Program-made: the position numbers and the translations under genes | Part shown: positions 1-8,757 of the stretch, in pieces | How positions within the stretch are numbered: the first letter of the stretch is position 1 | Layout of the letters: the number at the start of each line of letters is the position of its first letter | The notes under the pieces: generated by a model | Seen by the model: the letters and a program-made list of their open reading frames with translations, nothing else | Databases searched by the model: none | Told to the model about the DNA's origin: nothing | NCBI GenBank assembly: GCA_014284505.1 | Contig: JAAFYY010000001.1 | Coordinates: forward strand, 7,241,845-7,305,844 | Direction of reading: 5' to 3' | DNA from: Streptacidiphilus sp. 4-A2 | GTDB lineage: Bacteria; Actinomycetota; Actinomycetes; Streptomycetales; Streptomycetaceae | DNA length: 64,000 nucleotides

Positions 1-1
1 C

Positions 2-514
2 ATGAGCTCCGTCACCCGGCCCGCCGCCGGTCCCGCCGACACCGGGGCGGGCCTTGCCGCCTACGACAGTGAGACCTGCTCGATCGCGCGCACCCTGGCG
101 CTGATCGGCGACCGCTGGACGCTGCTGGTGCTGCGCGACGTCGGCAACGGGATCCGCCGCTTCGACGATCTGGCCTCGCACCTCGGCATCGCCCGCAATG
201 TGCTGACCCGGCGGCTGGCCGCGCTGACCGACGCGGAGCTGCTCCAGCGCTCCGCCTACCAGGTCTCCGGCGCCCGGGAGCGGCACGAGTACCGGCTCAG
301 CCCGGCCGGGCGCGAACTCGTACCGATTCTGCTGGCCTTCATGGGCTGGGGCGACCGGCACCTGGCCGGTCCGGAGGGCCCCCCGGCGCTGCCGGCCCAC
401 GCGGACTGCGGCGCGCTGGTCCGGGTCGCGCTCACCTGCGAGGCGGGCCACGACCTGGGCGACCGGCCCCGGCTGCACATCCGGCCCGGCCCGGGCAGCC
501 GCCGCCGCGACTGA
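2..514 (+). CDS. HxlR-family winged-helix transcriptional regulator
   Basis: The 170-residue product looks like an HxlR/MarR-type winged-helix DNA-binding protein, a family that acts as dimeric regulators of neighbouring, often redox or detoxification, genes. It has the family's conserved N-terminal Cys (ETCSIAR, about residue 27), the helix IGDRWTLLVLRDV, the recognition-helix region NVLTRRLAALTDAELLQ and a wing ending in EYRLSPAGREL at about residues 95-106. The C-terminal tail is Arg/Pro rich. The ATG is the second base of the window, so an upstream start or promoter cannot be judged. The target genes are unknown. Confidence 0.85.
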   Translation: MSSVTRPAAGPADTGAGLAAYDSETCSIARTLALIGDRWTLLVLRDVGNGIRRFDDLASHLGIARNVLTRRLAALTDAELLQRSAYQVSGARERHEYRLSPAGRELVPILLAFMGWGDRHLAGPEGPPALPAHADCGALVRVALTCEAGHDLGDRPRLHIRPGPGSRRRD

Positions 515-670
515 GGCCGGCGCGACTGAGGCCGCTGCGGCTGAAGGTGTCGCGACCCCAGCTGCCGGGTGTGATCGCGGATCGTGATCGCGGATGGGGC
601 GCGACCGGTGCTGGGTACGATCGGCGGGCGCTCCGGTTCCACCCGCACCGCGCCCGCCCGAGGAGACCCC

Positions 671-1414
671 GTGCAGATCAGCTTCGCCTGTCAGGCCAGC
701 CCGGACGTCGTCGCCAACGAGGACTTCGTGCTCGCCTCGGAGCGGTTCGCGGTGGTGCTGGACGGGGCGACCGACAGCGGGCTGCCCAACGGCTGTGAGC
801 ACGGCGTCGCCTGGCTGGCCGGACGCCTCGGCGGGCAGCTGGCGGCGACGCTCACCGAGCAGCCCGGGCTGCCGCTGCGGGAGGTGCTGCGCCAGGGGAT
901 CGCCGCCACCAGGGCGCTGCATCCGCAGTGCGATCCGGACAACCCGAACAGCCCCGCCAGTACCGTCGCCCTGGCCCGTGAGTACGACGGGGCGCTGGAC
1001 TTCCTGGTGCTGGCCGACTCGCCGGTGGTGGTGCAGTCGCACAGCGGGGAACTGCTGGAACTCTTCGACGACCGGACCGCGCATCTGCCGGCCTACGACC
1101 GGGTGTCGGTCTCCCGGCTGCGCAACACCGACCAGGGCTTCTGGGTGGCCAGTACCAGGCCCGAGGCCGCCGACCGGGCGCTGACCGCGACCCTGTCGAC
1201 CGGGCGGGTACGCCGCTTCGCGCTGGTCACCGACGGCGTCTCCCGGCTGGTCGAGCGTTACGGCTGGAGCTGGCCTCGGCTGCTCGACCTGCTGGAGCAG
1301 CAGGGACCTGCGGCAGCCGTCCGGGCGGTGCGCGCGGCGGAGCTCGCCGAGGAGCCAGGAACCCGCAAGGGAAAGCGACATGACGATGCGACAGCACTTT
1401 TCGGCCTGATGTAG
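671..1414 (+). CDS. PP2C-like protein phosphatase domain protein
   Basis: This 247-residue protein carries the hallmarks of a compact PP2C-type (PPM) Ser/Thr phosphatase: VVLDGATDS near residue 32, SPASTVAL in the middle, FLVLADSPVVV, LVTDGVSRL and a terminal DDATAL, the Asp residues being those that normally hold the metal pair. Family members remove phosphate from protein Ser/Thr in the cytoplasm; the substrate here is unknown. I chose the GTG at 671 because AGGAG lies 5 bases before it; the reading frame is open further upstream (from 584) but without a ribosome site. No transmembrane segment is visible. Confidence 0.75.
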   Translation: MQISFACQASPDVVANEDFVLASERFAVVLDGATDSGLPNGCEHGVAWLAGRLGGQLAATLTEQPGLPLREVLRQGIAATRALHPQCDPDNPNSPASTVALAREYDGALDFLVLADSPVVVQSHSGELLELFDDRTAHLPAYDRVSVSRLRNTDQGFWVASTRPEAADRALTATLSTGRVRRFALVTDGVSRLVERYGWSWPRLLDLLEQQGPAAAVRAVRAAELAEEPGTRKGKRHDDATALFGLM

Positions 1415-1468
1415 CAGCCGACCGGTCCGCGGTGCACCTGACGCGCGGGCTGCTGACGCCTTGCAAAG

Positions 1469-1487
1469 TTAGGTAAGCCTTGCCTAA
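1469..1487 (+). promoter_or_regulatory. DmdR/IdeR-type iron box overlapping a -10 element
   Basis: The 19-mer TTAGGTAAGCCTTGCCTAA is an inverted repeat (8 of 9 arm positions pair) that closely matches the actinobacterial DtxR/IdeR/DmdR operator (TTAGGTTAGGCTAACCTAA). It overlaps the putative -10 TAAGTT at 1485-1490, which sits 6 nt before the ATG at 1497. Repressor with ferrous iron would cover the promoter, so the downstream gene is predicted to be expressed under iron limitation. Confidence 0.85.
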
Positions 1488-1496
1488 GTTATTCTC

Positions 1497-2132
1497 ATGA
1501 CGTTCCCCGCTGTCCCCTCGTCCTCCGCTGCTCCCTCTCCCCGGGCCGAGCGCCCCCAGGCCGAGCGCCCCCGAGCTGGTCGCCCACAGGACCGACGCCC
1601 GGCCTCTCCCGGGTCGCAGTTGACGCGCACTCTGCTCCTGCTGCTGGCGGTCACCGCGCTGTGGTGCCTGGCGGTCTTCGGCTCCACGCTGATCGACCCG
1701 GACCGGACGGTTCGTCACTTCTTCAAGTTCGTCCACATCATGGCGCTCACCCTGGGCTTCGGTGCGGTGCTCGCGGTCGACACCTGCGGCCTCGCGGTGC
1801 TGCTGCGGCGGCGCAGTCCGGGGTTCGCCACCCGGGTCGCGGCCACGGTGGATCCGGCCATCTGGATCGGCTATGTCGCCATCGTGCTGTCCGGCCTGAT
1901 GCTGGTGCCCGACCTCGGCTCGGTCCCGATGTGGTTCAAGCTGGTCGCGGCGCTGCTCGCCGGGCTGAACGGGGTGCTGTCGCGCGGCGCGATGCGGGCG
2001 CTGCTGGCGGTGCCGCGCGGCACGGCCTACACCGACATACCCCGGGCGCTGATGCTGCGGGTGGTGGCGCACGCGAGCGTCTCGCAGGCGGCCTGGTGGG
2101 CCGCCGCGATCATCGGCTACTTCTGGGCCTGA
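1497..2132 (+). CDS. Iron-box-controlled five-helix membrane protein, unknown function
   Basis: The product is 211 residues: a cytoplasmic-looking N-terminal stretch with the short repeat AERPQAERPRAGRPQ, then about five hydrophobic segments (roughly 42-66, 75-102, 118-141, 144-170, 188-210). Histidines lie in or beside helices 2 (FKFVHIM) and 5 (VVAHASVS), so heme or metal binding is conceivable, but I recognise no named family. The gene starts 9 bases after an iron box and 6 bases after TAAGTT, so the message is probably leaderless and iron repressed. No siderophore or transporter genes sit next to it. Role in iron handling is inference from the operator only. Confidence 0.7.
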   Translation: MTFPAVPSSSAAPSPRAERPQAERPRAGRPQDRRPASPGSQLTRTLLLLLAVTALWCLAVFGSTLIDPDRTVRHFFKFVHIMALTLGFGAVLAVDTCGLAVLLRRRSPGFATRVAATVDPAIWIGYVAIVLSGLMLVPDLGSVPMWFKLVAALLAGLNGVLSRGAMRALLAVPRGTAYTDIPRALMLRVVAHASVSQAAWWAAAIIGYFWA

Positions 2133-2202
2133 CCTGCCTTCGGGCCTGACCTGCTACTGAGCCTGACCTACCTACTGAGCCTGACCTACTGCTGAGCCTG
2201 GC

Positions 2203-2601
2203 CTACTGCCCGGCGTGGTCCTGCGGGTCGTGGCGGAGTGCGGAGCCGGGTGCGGGCGCGGCGAGCGCCAGCACCGTGTCCAGGGTCGGGTCGGCCAGCT
2301 GGTAGCGGATCACTCGCCCGTCGCGGATCCCGACGACCACCTGCGCGGTCTTCAGCAGTCGCAGCGCCTGCGAGACCGTGGTCGCGTTCATGCCGGTGGC
2401 CAGGGCCAGGTCGGTGACGCTGATCGGACCGGCGTGCCGGATGCACAGCAGCAGTGCCAGCCGGTTCGGGTCGCTCAGCAGCGAGAATCGGGCGGCCCAG
2501 GCGGCGACCTGCTCCGGCTCGCCGAGCCCTTCGATCGCCTCGCAGGCCCGGTGCTCATCGATGGACGGCTGATGAGCCCGCTCGGCCGGGACGAGATGCA
2601 T
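2203..2601 (-). CDS. ArsR/SmtB-family metal-responsive-type repressor
   Basis: The 132-residue protein has the ArsR fold: FSLLSDPNRLALLLCIRHAG (alpha 1-3), ISVTDLALATGMNATTVSQALRLLKTAQVV (helix-turn-helix, split here for reading) and the wing RDGRVIRYQLAD. It has the N-terminal metal-site-like residues MHLVP, DEHRACE and a C-terminal HDPQDH, reminiscent of the NmtR/KmtR group that senses nickel or cobalt with N- and C-terminal ligands, though the ligand set cannot be confirmed. It is divergent from the HdeD-like gene at 2715 and shares a 113-bp AT-richer gap with it, so it may regulate that gene and itself. Confidence 0.8.
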   Translation of the reverse strand: MHLVPAERAHQPSIDEHRACEAIEGLGEPEQVAAWAARFSLLSDPNRLALLLCIRHAGPISVTDLALATGMNATTVSQALRLLKTAQVVVGIRDGRVIRYQLADPTLDTVLALAAPAPGSALRHDPQDHAGQ

Positions 2602-2663
2602 GCGGCAACCTTCTCACACCCCGGGCCCCGGATGGCGGCGCGGTGCAAACCGTGACATAAAGG

Positions 2664-2678
2664 TTCAATATCACTGAA
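2664..2678. promoter_or_regulatory. Candidate ArsR operator between divergent genes
   Basis: In the gap between the ArsR and HdeD-like starts lies TTCAATATCACTGAA, an inverted repeat TTCA-N7-TGAA inside an AT-rich stretch. Position and symmetry suit an ArsR-family operator controlling both divergent genes. No further support in the sequence. Confidence 0.35.
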
Positions 2679-2714
2679 ATTTCCGGCCGGTACAACCCAC
2701 CCGAAGGATGTGCC

Positions 2715-3286
2715 ATGTCCTACGGAGCTCCGCCCGAAGAGCCCCCTTTGTCGAAGCGCTGTCCAAGGCGGCCTGGCAGGTCGCGCTCTGCCTGGGCGTC
2801 GCCACCGTGCTGCTCGGCATCTGCGCCCTGGTGTGGCCGGGGAAGAGCGTGGTGGTGGTTGCCGTGCTCTTCGGCATCTACCTGCTGGTCAGCGGGATCC
2901 TTCAGTTCGCGGAGGCGTTCAGTCATCGCTTCAGCGGCGGCACCCGGGTGCTGATGTTCGCCAGCGCCACGCTGTCGGTGATGCTGGGACTGATCTGTTT
3001 CCGGGGCGCGGAGCAGTCGGTGGTGCTGCTCGGCCTGTGGATCGGCATCGGCTGGCTGTTCCGCGGCTTCACCGAACTGTCCGCGGCGATGACCATGGGG
3101 AATCTGCCCGGTCGCGGCTGGATGATCTTCTTCGGCATCGTCGGGGTGTGCGCCGGGATGGTGCTGATCGTCTCGCCGGTCCACAGCATCGTGCTGCTGG
3201 CGGTACTGGCCGGGATCTGGCTGCTGGCGCTGGGCATGTTCGAGATCGTCACCGCGTTCCAGCTGAAGCGGGCAGCCGACGGCTGA
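2715..3286 (+). CDS. HdeD-family (DUF308) membrane protein
   Basis: About 190 residues with six hydrophobic helices in paired repeats (VALCLGVATVLLGICALVW, VVVVAVLFGIYLLVSGIL and so on), typical of the HdeD/DUF308 family of small membrane proteins, which in enterobacteria is tied to acid resistance; the role here is unknown. The best start is ATG 2715 (MSYGAPPEEPP), 7 bases after GAAGGA. That frame fails at the C run near 2740-2745; adding one C joins it to VEALSKAAWQVAL, so I read this as a one-base loss, not a real break. Ends before a bidirectional hairpin shared with the convergent cellulase gene. Confidence 0.8.
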
Positions 3287-3334
3287 TGCCGTCAGGCAGC
3301 CCCGGGCCGACGGGCATGCGGGGGTGCGGGCATG

Positions 3335-3368
3335 CAGGGTGCGGGCAGGATTTCCTGCCCGCACCCTG
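3335..3368. terminator. Bidirectional hairpin terminator
   Basis: A perfect 16-bp stem (CAGGGTGCGGGCAGGA at 3335-3350 pairing with 3353-3368) separated by TT lies between the convergent HdeD-like and cellulase genes. It can serve both strands. Confidence 0.8.
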
Positions 3369-3387
3369 AACTGCTGCTCGCTCCCGG

Positions 3388-5379
3388 TTACTTGGTGCTC
3401 AGGGCGGACTGGAGTGCGCCGGCGAGGACGGCGCTGCCGCTCATGTCCAGTGCGGGCTCGCTGCTCTGCCAGGAGCGGACGTCGTCGACGTACTCGCCGC
3501 CGTGTCCGGTGAAGGCGGTGTAGGAGTCGTTCTCGCACGTGACCATGCCGGTCATCAGGTCACCGAGGCCGCCGCTGAAGTTGCTGGTGCCGTTGGGGCC
3601 GTTGACCACGGCGCCGGTGTCGATCGGGCCGGTGCCGTGGCTGTTGCCGAGGATGTTGGGGATCTGCGAGCCCATGCAGTCGGGGAAGGTGGTGCCCTCG
3701 CCGACCATGAAGCTGGTGCCCCAGGCGTTGTCGCCGAGCAGCCAGTCCCGCTGCTCGCCGGCGAAGGCGGCGTACTCGGTGTCGCCGCTGGCCTTCTGGT
3801 AGAGCGCCTCGGTGGAGATGAAGCCGAAGGTGTGCGAGTCCACGTCGAAGTTGGTGTAGTCACCGCCCTCGTGGAAGATGTCCGACGCCGCGACCGAGGC
3901 GCCCATGGCCACCTGCGCCTTCAGATTGGCCACCAGGGCCGCCGGGGACACCGCCAGCCCGGAGGGGTCGCCCGCGTTCTTCAGCGCGGTGATCAGATCG
4001 GCGTGCGCCAGCGCGCTGACGTCGTACAGGTTCAGCGTGTCCTTGCCCGAGTCCTGCTTGATGTAGTCGGCGGCCCAGGTCGCGGCCTGGGTCAGATACG
4101 GCTTGGAGGTGGCGGCCGGCTCCTTGAGCGCCTGCTGGGCCAGGGCGATTTCGGTGGCGCCCAGTTCCATCGCGTCGTGCCAGATGGATTCGGGGTAGTA
4201 GGCCGCCGGGTCGGCGCTCTCCAGGGTGCCCGAGGGGCTGGTGTTCGCCTGGGCGTAGAGGGAGGTGGCGTCGGCCAGTTCGGTGGTGGCGGCGCTGGTG
4301 TTCCCGGCCTTGGCGTCGGCCTGGGCGGCGAAGGCGAAGGCGGCGGCGACCCGGCCGACCACGTCCGGGTCGATCCTGGCACCGGGGGCGGCGGCCTCGA
4401 ACACCGGCCGGTTCTTCGCCGCGTACTTGTCGTAGGCGGTGCCGTCGGAGTCGTCCGCCTGCGGCAGCCGCCACAGGTCGTGGTCCCCGCCGTAGCTGCT
4501 CTCGTTCCCCTCGCCGATCCCGACCTGGAGGTACAGCGTCTTGGTGGACGCGTTGTACATCTTGTTCAGCCAGGTCGTCCCGTACTGCGCCTCGGCGGCC
4601 AGCGAGGCCGGCGCACTGCCGCCCATGGCCAGGTCCGCCGAGTACAGCAGGTCATCCGCATAGGAGGCGGTGAAGGTGAACTTCAGATAGTCACCCGCAT
4701 CGAACCAGCCGCCTTCGACATCGACCGGCTTGGCGCCGGAAACCGGCTTGAGGGTGCCGCTGATCTGGTCGCCGGTGTCGCCGTCGCTGCCCGGGATGAA
4801 GTCCGGGGTCTGGTAGACGGTGGCACTGGCGTCGTTGAGGTGCGAGGGCTTGCGGTTGAGCGGACCGCCGGTGATCACATCCGAACCGTCGCGCTGGTTC
4901 TGGAAGAAGTTGACCCCGGCCGAGACCAGCCCGCTGTAGAGGGCGGCCGGGGCCTCGATCCGGAAGGTGTCCGAAGTCAGGCCGAGCGCACCGGTGGTGA
5001 CCAGGTGATAGGTCCCGGCGGCGGTCACCGAGGAGAAGTCGATCGGGTAGACGTCCGGGTAGGCCGAGTTCCACGAACCCCGGCTGCTCGTGGTCACCGA
5101 ACCGGAGGCGACCGCGGTGCCGGCGGAGTTCAGCACCTGGTAGTGCTCCCCGGAGACCTTCGAACCCGCCATCAGATAGGCGATCTTGGTGTCACTGCTG
5201 CCGTAGCCGACCTGGTCCACCCGCAGCTGTCCGGCCGTCGCTGCCTGGGCGGAGGCCAGGGGCACCGCCGCCGCCACCAGGCCGGTACCCACCGCCAGCG
5301 CCAGTAGCGTCCGCCGGTCCGGATGCCGTCCGCGGCGGTGTCCCTTCGCCCTGCTGCCTGCGGTTTCCGATGCTCGCAC
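3388..5379 (-). CDS. Secreted glycoside hydrolase family 9 cellulase/endoglucanase
   Basis: A 663-residue exported enzyme predicted to cut beta-1,4-glucan. A twin-Arg-containing signal region (DRRTLLALAVGTGLVAAAVP, cleavage likely after ASAQA) is followed by the N-terminal Ig-like cellulase domain (LRVDQVGYG...), then the GH9 (alpha/alpha)6 barrel with GGWFDAGDYLKF, which holds the nucleophile-activating Asp pair, and the C-terminal DVRSWQSSEPALDMSGSAV, where the acid Glu is expected. No carbohydrate-binding module is seen. I prefer GTG 5379 because AAGGAG lies just before it; the open frame reaches 5457. Uninterrupted over 2 kb, unlike many neighbours. Substrate preference is not visible. 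Confidence 0.9.
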   Translation of the reverse strand: MRASETAGSRAKGHRRGRHPDRRTLLALAVGTGLVAAAVPLASAQAATAGQLRVDQVGYGSSDTKIAYLMAGSKVSGEHYQVLNSAGTAVASGSVTTSSRGSWNSAYPDVYPIDFSSVTAAGTYHLVTTGALGLTSDTFRIEAPAALYSGLVSAGVNFFQNQRDGSDVITGGPLNRKPSHLNDASATVYQTPDFIPGSDGDTGDQISGTLKPVSGAKPVDVEGGWFDAGDYLKFTFTASYADDLLYSADLAMGGSAPASLAAEAQYGTTWLNKMYNASTKTLYLQVGIGEGNESSYGGDHDLWRLPQADDSDGTAYDKYAAKNRPVFEAAAPGARIDPDVVGRVAAAFAFAAQADAKAGNTSAATTELADATSLYAQANTSPSGTLESADPAAYYPESIWHDAMELGATEIALAQQALKEPAATSKPYLTQAATWAADYIKQDSGKDTLNLYDVSALAHADLITALKNAGDPSGLAVSPAALVANLKAQVAMGASVAASDIFHEGGDYTNFDVDSHTFGFISTEALYQKASGDTEYAAFAGEQRDWLLGDNAWGTSFMVGEGTTFPDCMGSQIPNILGNSHGTGPIDTGAVVNGPNGTSNFSGGLGDLMTGMVTCENDSYTAFTGHGGEYVDDVRSWQSSEPALDMSGSAVLAGALQSALSTK

Positions 5380-5790
5380 GGGGTCTCCTTGAGGGTTTTC
5401 GAGGATGTCGAGGGGGAGGAGAGCTGGAGAGGGTGGGGAGGAAAGGGCTAGCCGCACATCATTAGTTAACTTTCCTTACAGGATGGCTGGGGACGCTAGT
5501 GCCTGGTCCATGCACCGTCAAGACCTCCGGATGAGCCGGGTTCGGGCCTGCTCCGAATCCGCTCCTGATCCGCTCCTGATCCGCTCCGAGTCCGCTCCGG
5601 GGCAGGGCCGAGTCGGGGCTGGGCCCGGGCCGCATCCGGGGTGCGGACCGTGCTGGGCGGCATATTCGGTCACGGCGGTCCCGATTGTCAGTGCCCGCTG
5701 GCATGCTGACCCTCAGCTGCGCAGCTGCCCCTTCACGGCGGTGTGCGGCGCTGCCCGCAAGCCGACATGCCGACCTTGGGGGCCGCAGCC
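5380..5790. other. Intergenic region with two palindromes
   Basis: This gap separates the divergent cellulase and Crp/Fnr genes. The cellulase side is unusually AT-rich around 5460-5485 and contains the palindrome AGTTAACT at 5464-5471 followed by TTCCTTAC, probably the promoter/operator region of the cellulase. The Crp side contains the perfect 14-bp palindrome CAGCTGCGCAGCTG at 5714-5727. Between them is a run of short CGCTCCTGATC-like repeats (5560-5600). I see no convincing gene and no CebR-type operator. Confidence 0.6.
5714..5727. promoter_or_regulatory. 14-bp palindrome upstream of Crp/Fnr gene
   Basis: CAGCTGCGCAGCTG is self-complementary and lies 63 bases before the chosen start of the Crp/Fnr-family gene. 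Placement suits autoregulation, but it is not a canonical Crp site and could be chance in GC-rich DNA. Confidence 0.3.
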
Positions 5791-6473
5791 ATGCCCGAAC
5801 ACCCCGCCTCGCCCGTCACGTTCTGGTCGCTGCTCGACGACGCCGACCGGACCGCCGTCCGGGCCGTCGGCAGCGCCCGGGCGCTGGGCGGCGACCGGCA
5901 GCTCTTTGCGCAGGACGAGGATTCCGACTATCTGCTGATCGTGCTGCGCGGCTGCGTGAAGGTGGTCGTCCACAGCGCCACGGCTACCGCGCGGTGCTGG
6001 GCCTGCGCGGCCCGGGGATCTGCTCGGCGAGCAGGCCGGGCTGGAGGGCCGGCCGCGCTCGCCGGGCTGTACACGGTCACCCCGACCCGGGTGCTGCTGC
6101 TGGGCCTGCCGCGCTTCCGGCGCTGGCCCGGGCCCGGCCCGGCGTCGCCCGCGCGGTCGACCAGGTGGTGTCCAGGCGGCTGCGCGAGTCCGACCAGCTC
6201 CGGGCTGCCGCCGCCGAGCCGCTGCCGGTACGGCTGGCGGTGCTGCTGCTGGAGCTCTGCGAGCGCTACGGGGAGCCGGGGCCGGGCGCCGGGGAGGTGC
6301 GGATCAACCTGCCCCTGTCGCAGGACGACCTGGCCGGGCTGCTGATGACCTCCCGGCGGACGGTCAGCCGGGCGCTGGAGCAGTGGCGGACGCTGGGGTG
6401 GATAGCCACCGGCCGGCAGACGTTGCTGGTCAGGTCGGTGGAGCGGCTCAAGGAGCAGGCCTACGGCGGCTGA
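5791..6473 (+). CDS. Crp/Fnr-family transcriptional regulator (frame breaks)
   Basis: The pieces form one cyclic-nucleotide-binding-type regulator: N-terminal MPEHPASPVTFWSLL and a beta-roll with LLIVLRGCVKVVVH, then GYRAVLGLRGPG, then GLYTVTPTRVLLLGLPRF, the dimer helix VARAVDQVVSRRL and a Crp-type winged helix LSQDDLAGLLMTSRRTVSRAL ending WIATGRQTLLVRS. These lie in different frames, with breaks near 5980, 6020, 6050 and 6135, so either the gene is decayed or, more likely, the sequence has lost several bases. ATG 5767 is an alternative start. The ligand is unknown; the lack of Cys near the N-terminus argues against an Fnr-type iron-sulfur sensor. Confidence 0.7.
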
Positions 6474-7018
6474 CGCCCCGGCCCGCCGCCCCGCCGCGCG
6501 TCCGGGCGGGTCTGCCCCGGCGAACCCGCCTCCGGGCCGCCGGTGTCCCCGAACGGGTGGACGGGCCCGGACCGGTGCCGGAGCGGGCCCGGACCGGTGC
6601 CCGGGACCGGTGCCGGGCACCGGCGTACGGGCCGGAGCCGGGTCCCCCCTGGCCCGGCTCCGGCGCCCCTCCCGGCCTGTGACGCGTCCCGTCCGTGCTC
6701 CCCGGCGCGGGACCCGGCTCCCCGCCGCCGGGAGGGGTCCGGCAGGGCCCGCGGGACCCTGCCGACTACCTGGATACGCCCGGCCGCCGGGCGCGTCTAC
6801 GCCATCTGACGCACTCCCTCCCGGGCGGATCCGGGGTCGGGCCCGGGGGCGGAGCGGGGCGGAGCGGGGGCGGAGCCCTGTGCGCCGACTGTCCGGGGGT
6901 TGTCCGATTCAACCCCTTTCTCATCCGGCCCTCACGGTCCTCTGTGTGGATTGCTCGCATAGTGGAGTGAGGGCAGAACCGCTGGGCTCGCCCGGTCCGG
7001 AACTCGATGGGGGCCGTC
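6474..7018. other. Long, extremely GC-rich intergenic region
   Basis: No gene is evident. The 5' half holds an 18-bp direct repeat (CGGGCCCGGACCGGTGCC at 6562-6579 and 6584-6601) with a third partial copy to about 6614; these can fold into hairpins and may end Crp transcription. The last 130 bases, richer in A/T (6900-6970), should carry the promoter for the HtrA-type protease. Confidence 0.55.
6562..6614. repeat. 18-bp direct repeat, 2.8 copies
   Basis: CGGGCCCGGACCGGTGCC occurs twice with a 22-bp period, followed by CCCGGGACCGGTGCC. Each unit is itself near-palindromic (GGGCCC, ACCGGT), so the array could act as a hairpin series. Confidence 0.6.
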
Positions 7019-8480
7019 ATGAGCACAAGTCACGGAGCAGCAACGCCGTCCGGAGCCGGAGGCCCGGGTCACGGCGGGTACGACGGGCTGGACGGCAGCT
7101 GGGCGCCGCCCACGCCCACGCCGCCGCCCATGCCGCCGCCGGGCGCGCAGACCATCCGCCGTCGGCGGCGATGCCGCCGCCCATGCCCCGTATCCGCCCA
7201 CGGCCCCCTACTACGGTTACCCCCCGGTCCCGCCCCGGCGGCACCGGGTGCGGACCGGGCTGGCGCTGCTGGCGCTGGTGGCCGTCTCGGTCGCGGGCGG
7301 CGTCGGGCTGGACCGGGCCTTCTGGCGCAATCCGGCCCCGGCCGCCGCCGTGGGCTCGGCCCCCACCGTGCCCACCGCGCCCCAGTACGGCGGCGGCAGC
7401 GGCGGGAGCGGCAGCTCCGGCAGCGGCACCGGCGGCTCGTCCGCCACCGGCGTCGCCGCCAAGGTGGATCCGGAGCTGGTCGACATCAACACCACCCTCG
7501 GTTACCAGGACATCCAGGCGGCCGGTACCGGCATCGTGCTGACCTCCAACGGCGAGATCCTCACCAACAACCATGTGATAGCCGGGGCCACCTCGATCAC
7601 GGCCACCGACATAGGCAACGGCCGCACCTACACCGCGACCGTGGTCGGCTACGACCGCAGCGGCGACATGGCGGTACTCCAGCTGAAGAACGCCTCCGGG
7701 CTGGCGACGGCGCAGCTGGGCGACTCGTCCAAGGTGGCGGTCGGCAACCAGGTCACCGCCATCGGCAATGCCGGCGGCACCGGACTCACTCCGACGGCCG
7801 CACCGGGCAGTGTCACCGGGGTCGACCAGTCGGTGACTGCGAGTGACGAGGTGACCGGCTCCGCGGAGCAGCTCAGCGGCATGCTCCAGGTCAACGCGGA
7901 CGTGCAGCCGGGCGACTCGGGCGGTCCGCTGGTCAACTCCTCCGGTGCGGTGATCGGGATGGACACCGCGGGCTCGCAGTCCTCCAGCAGCTACCAGCAG
8001 CAGGCGCCCTCGCAGGGCTTCGCGATACCCATCAACACGGCGCTGTCGGTGGTCCAGCAGATCCAGGCGGGGACCGCGAGCAGCAGCGTGCATGTGGGCC
8101 CGACCGCCTTCCTCGGGGTCGAGGTGTCCAGCAGCTCCAGCTCCGGCAGCGGCGGCAACGGAGGCAGCGGCGGCAACGGAGGCAGCGGCGGCAACGGGGC
8201 CAACGGCGGCAACGGCGGCTCGGGCGGGGCGAACTCCGGCAACGGCTCCGCCGGGGCCGTGGTCGCCGGGGTGATCCCCGGTTCCCCGGCCGCCCAGGCC
8301 GGTCTGGCCCAGGGCGACCAGATCACCTCGGTCGCCGGTCAGTCGGTGGCGTCCGCCGACAGCCTCACCGCCCTGATGGCCACGCAGGCCCCCGGCGCCA
8401 AGGTCCCGGTCAGCTGGACCGACGCCAGTGGCGCCAGCCACACCACCACCCTCACCCTGGCCAGCGGCCCCGCCAACTAG
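7019..8480 (+). CDS. HtrA/DegP-like membrane-anchored serine protease with PDZ domain
   Basis: A trypsin-like S1C protease expected to face the cell exterior and degrade damaged proteins. Order: Pro/Gly-rich cytoplasmic tail (MSTSHGAATPSG), one membrane segment (RTGLALLALVAVSVAGGVGL), Gly/Ser linker, protease domain with His in LTNNHVIAG, Asp in RSGDMAVLQL and Ser in QPGDSGGPLV, then a long Gly/Asn/Ser linker (about 8140-8240, tandem GGSGGN units) splitting off a C-terminal PDZ domain (GVIPGSPAAQAGLAQGDQI). The start ATG and the rest are in different frames, with a break between about 7150 and 7200 in the Pro-rich tail. Followed by a strong hairpin. Confidence 0.9.
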
Positions 8481-8496
8481 TCACTGAAGGCCCCCT

Positions 8497-8550
8497 GGCC
8501 GGGGCCGTGGAACCGAGCCCCCGGGCCCGGATCCACGGCCCCGGCCTTTC
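8497..8550 (+). terminator. Rho-independent-type hairpin
   Basis: A 14-bp perfect stem (GGCCGGGGCCGTGG, 8497-8510, with its complement at 8533-8546) followed by TTTC lies 16 bases after the HtrA-type gene's stop codon. Confidence 0.8.
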
Positions 8551-8757
8551 GCGTTCTCGCGGCTGGTTTTCCGGATAATCACTCGAACGGGTCAATCGAA
8601 TCTCGTACGCCACCTGATAACAGAAACGTATGTTCGTATATCCGGAGCTCTCTCCCTGAATCTCTCCGCAATCGCCATACATCGCTCACGCGGCCTGCCA
8701 TTCTGGCGCGGCAGCCGAATGGGGCTGTTGGTTTTTCTGCCATGGGAGGGTCAGGTA

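Noticed and set aside
3502..5307. Long plus-strand frame of about 600 codons opposite the GH9 cellulase
   Set aside because: It is antisense to a well-supported GH9 enzyme, has a Gly/Val/Arg-biased composition typical of shadow frames in GC-rich DNA, and shows no motif or ribosome site.
5380..5790. CebR operator (TGGGAGCGCTCCCA) for the cellulase
   Set aside because: No match to this 14-bp palindrome was found in the promoter region.
5791..6473. Crp/Fnr gene as a true pseudogene
   Set aside because: The frame breaks have the same character as those in essential genes of this window, so decay cannot be claimed.
8140..8240. Possible CRISPR-like or satellite repeat
   Set aside because: The repeats are in-frame GGSGGN codons forming the linker before the PDZ domain, with no spacers.
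7017..8441. Minus-strand frame opposite the HtrA-type protease
   Set aside because: Shadow of a gene with intact catalytic triad; no domain signal.
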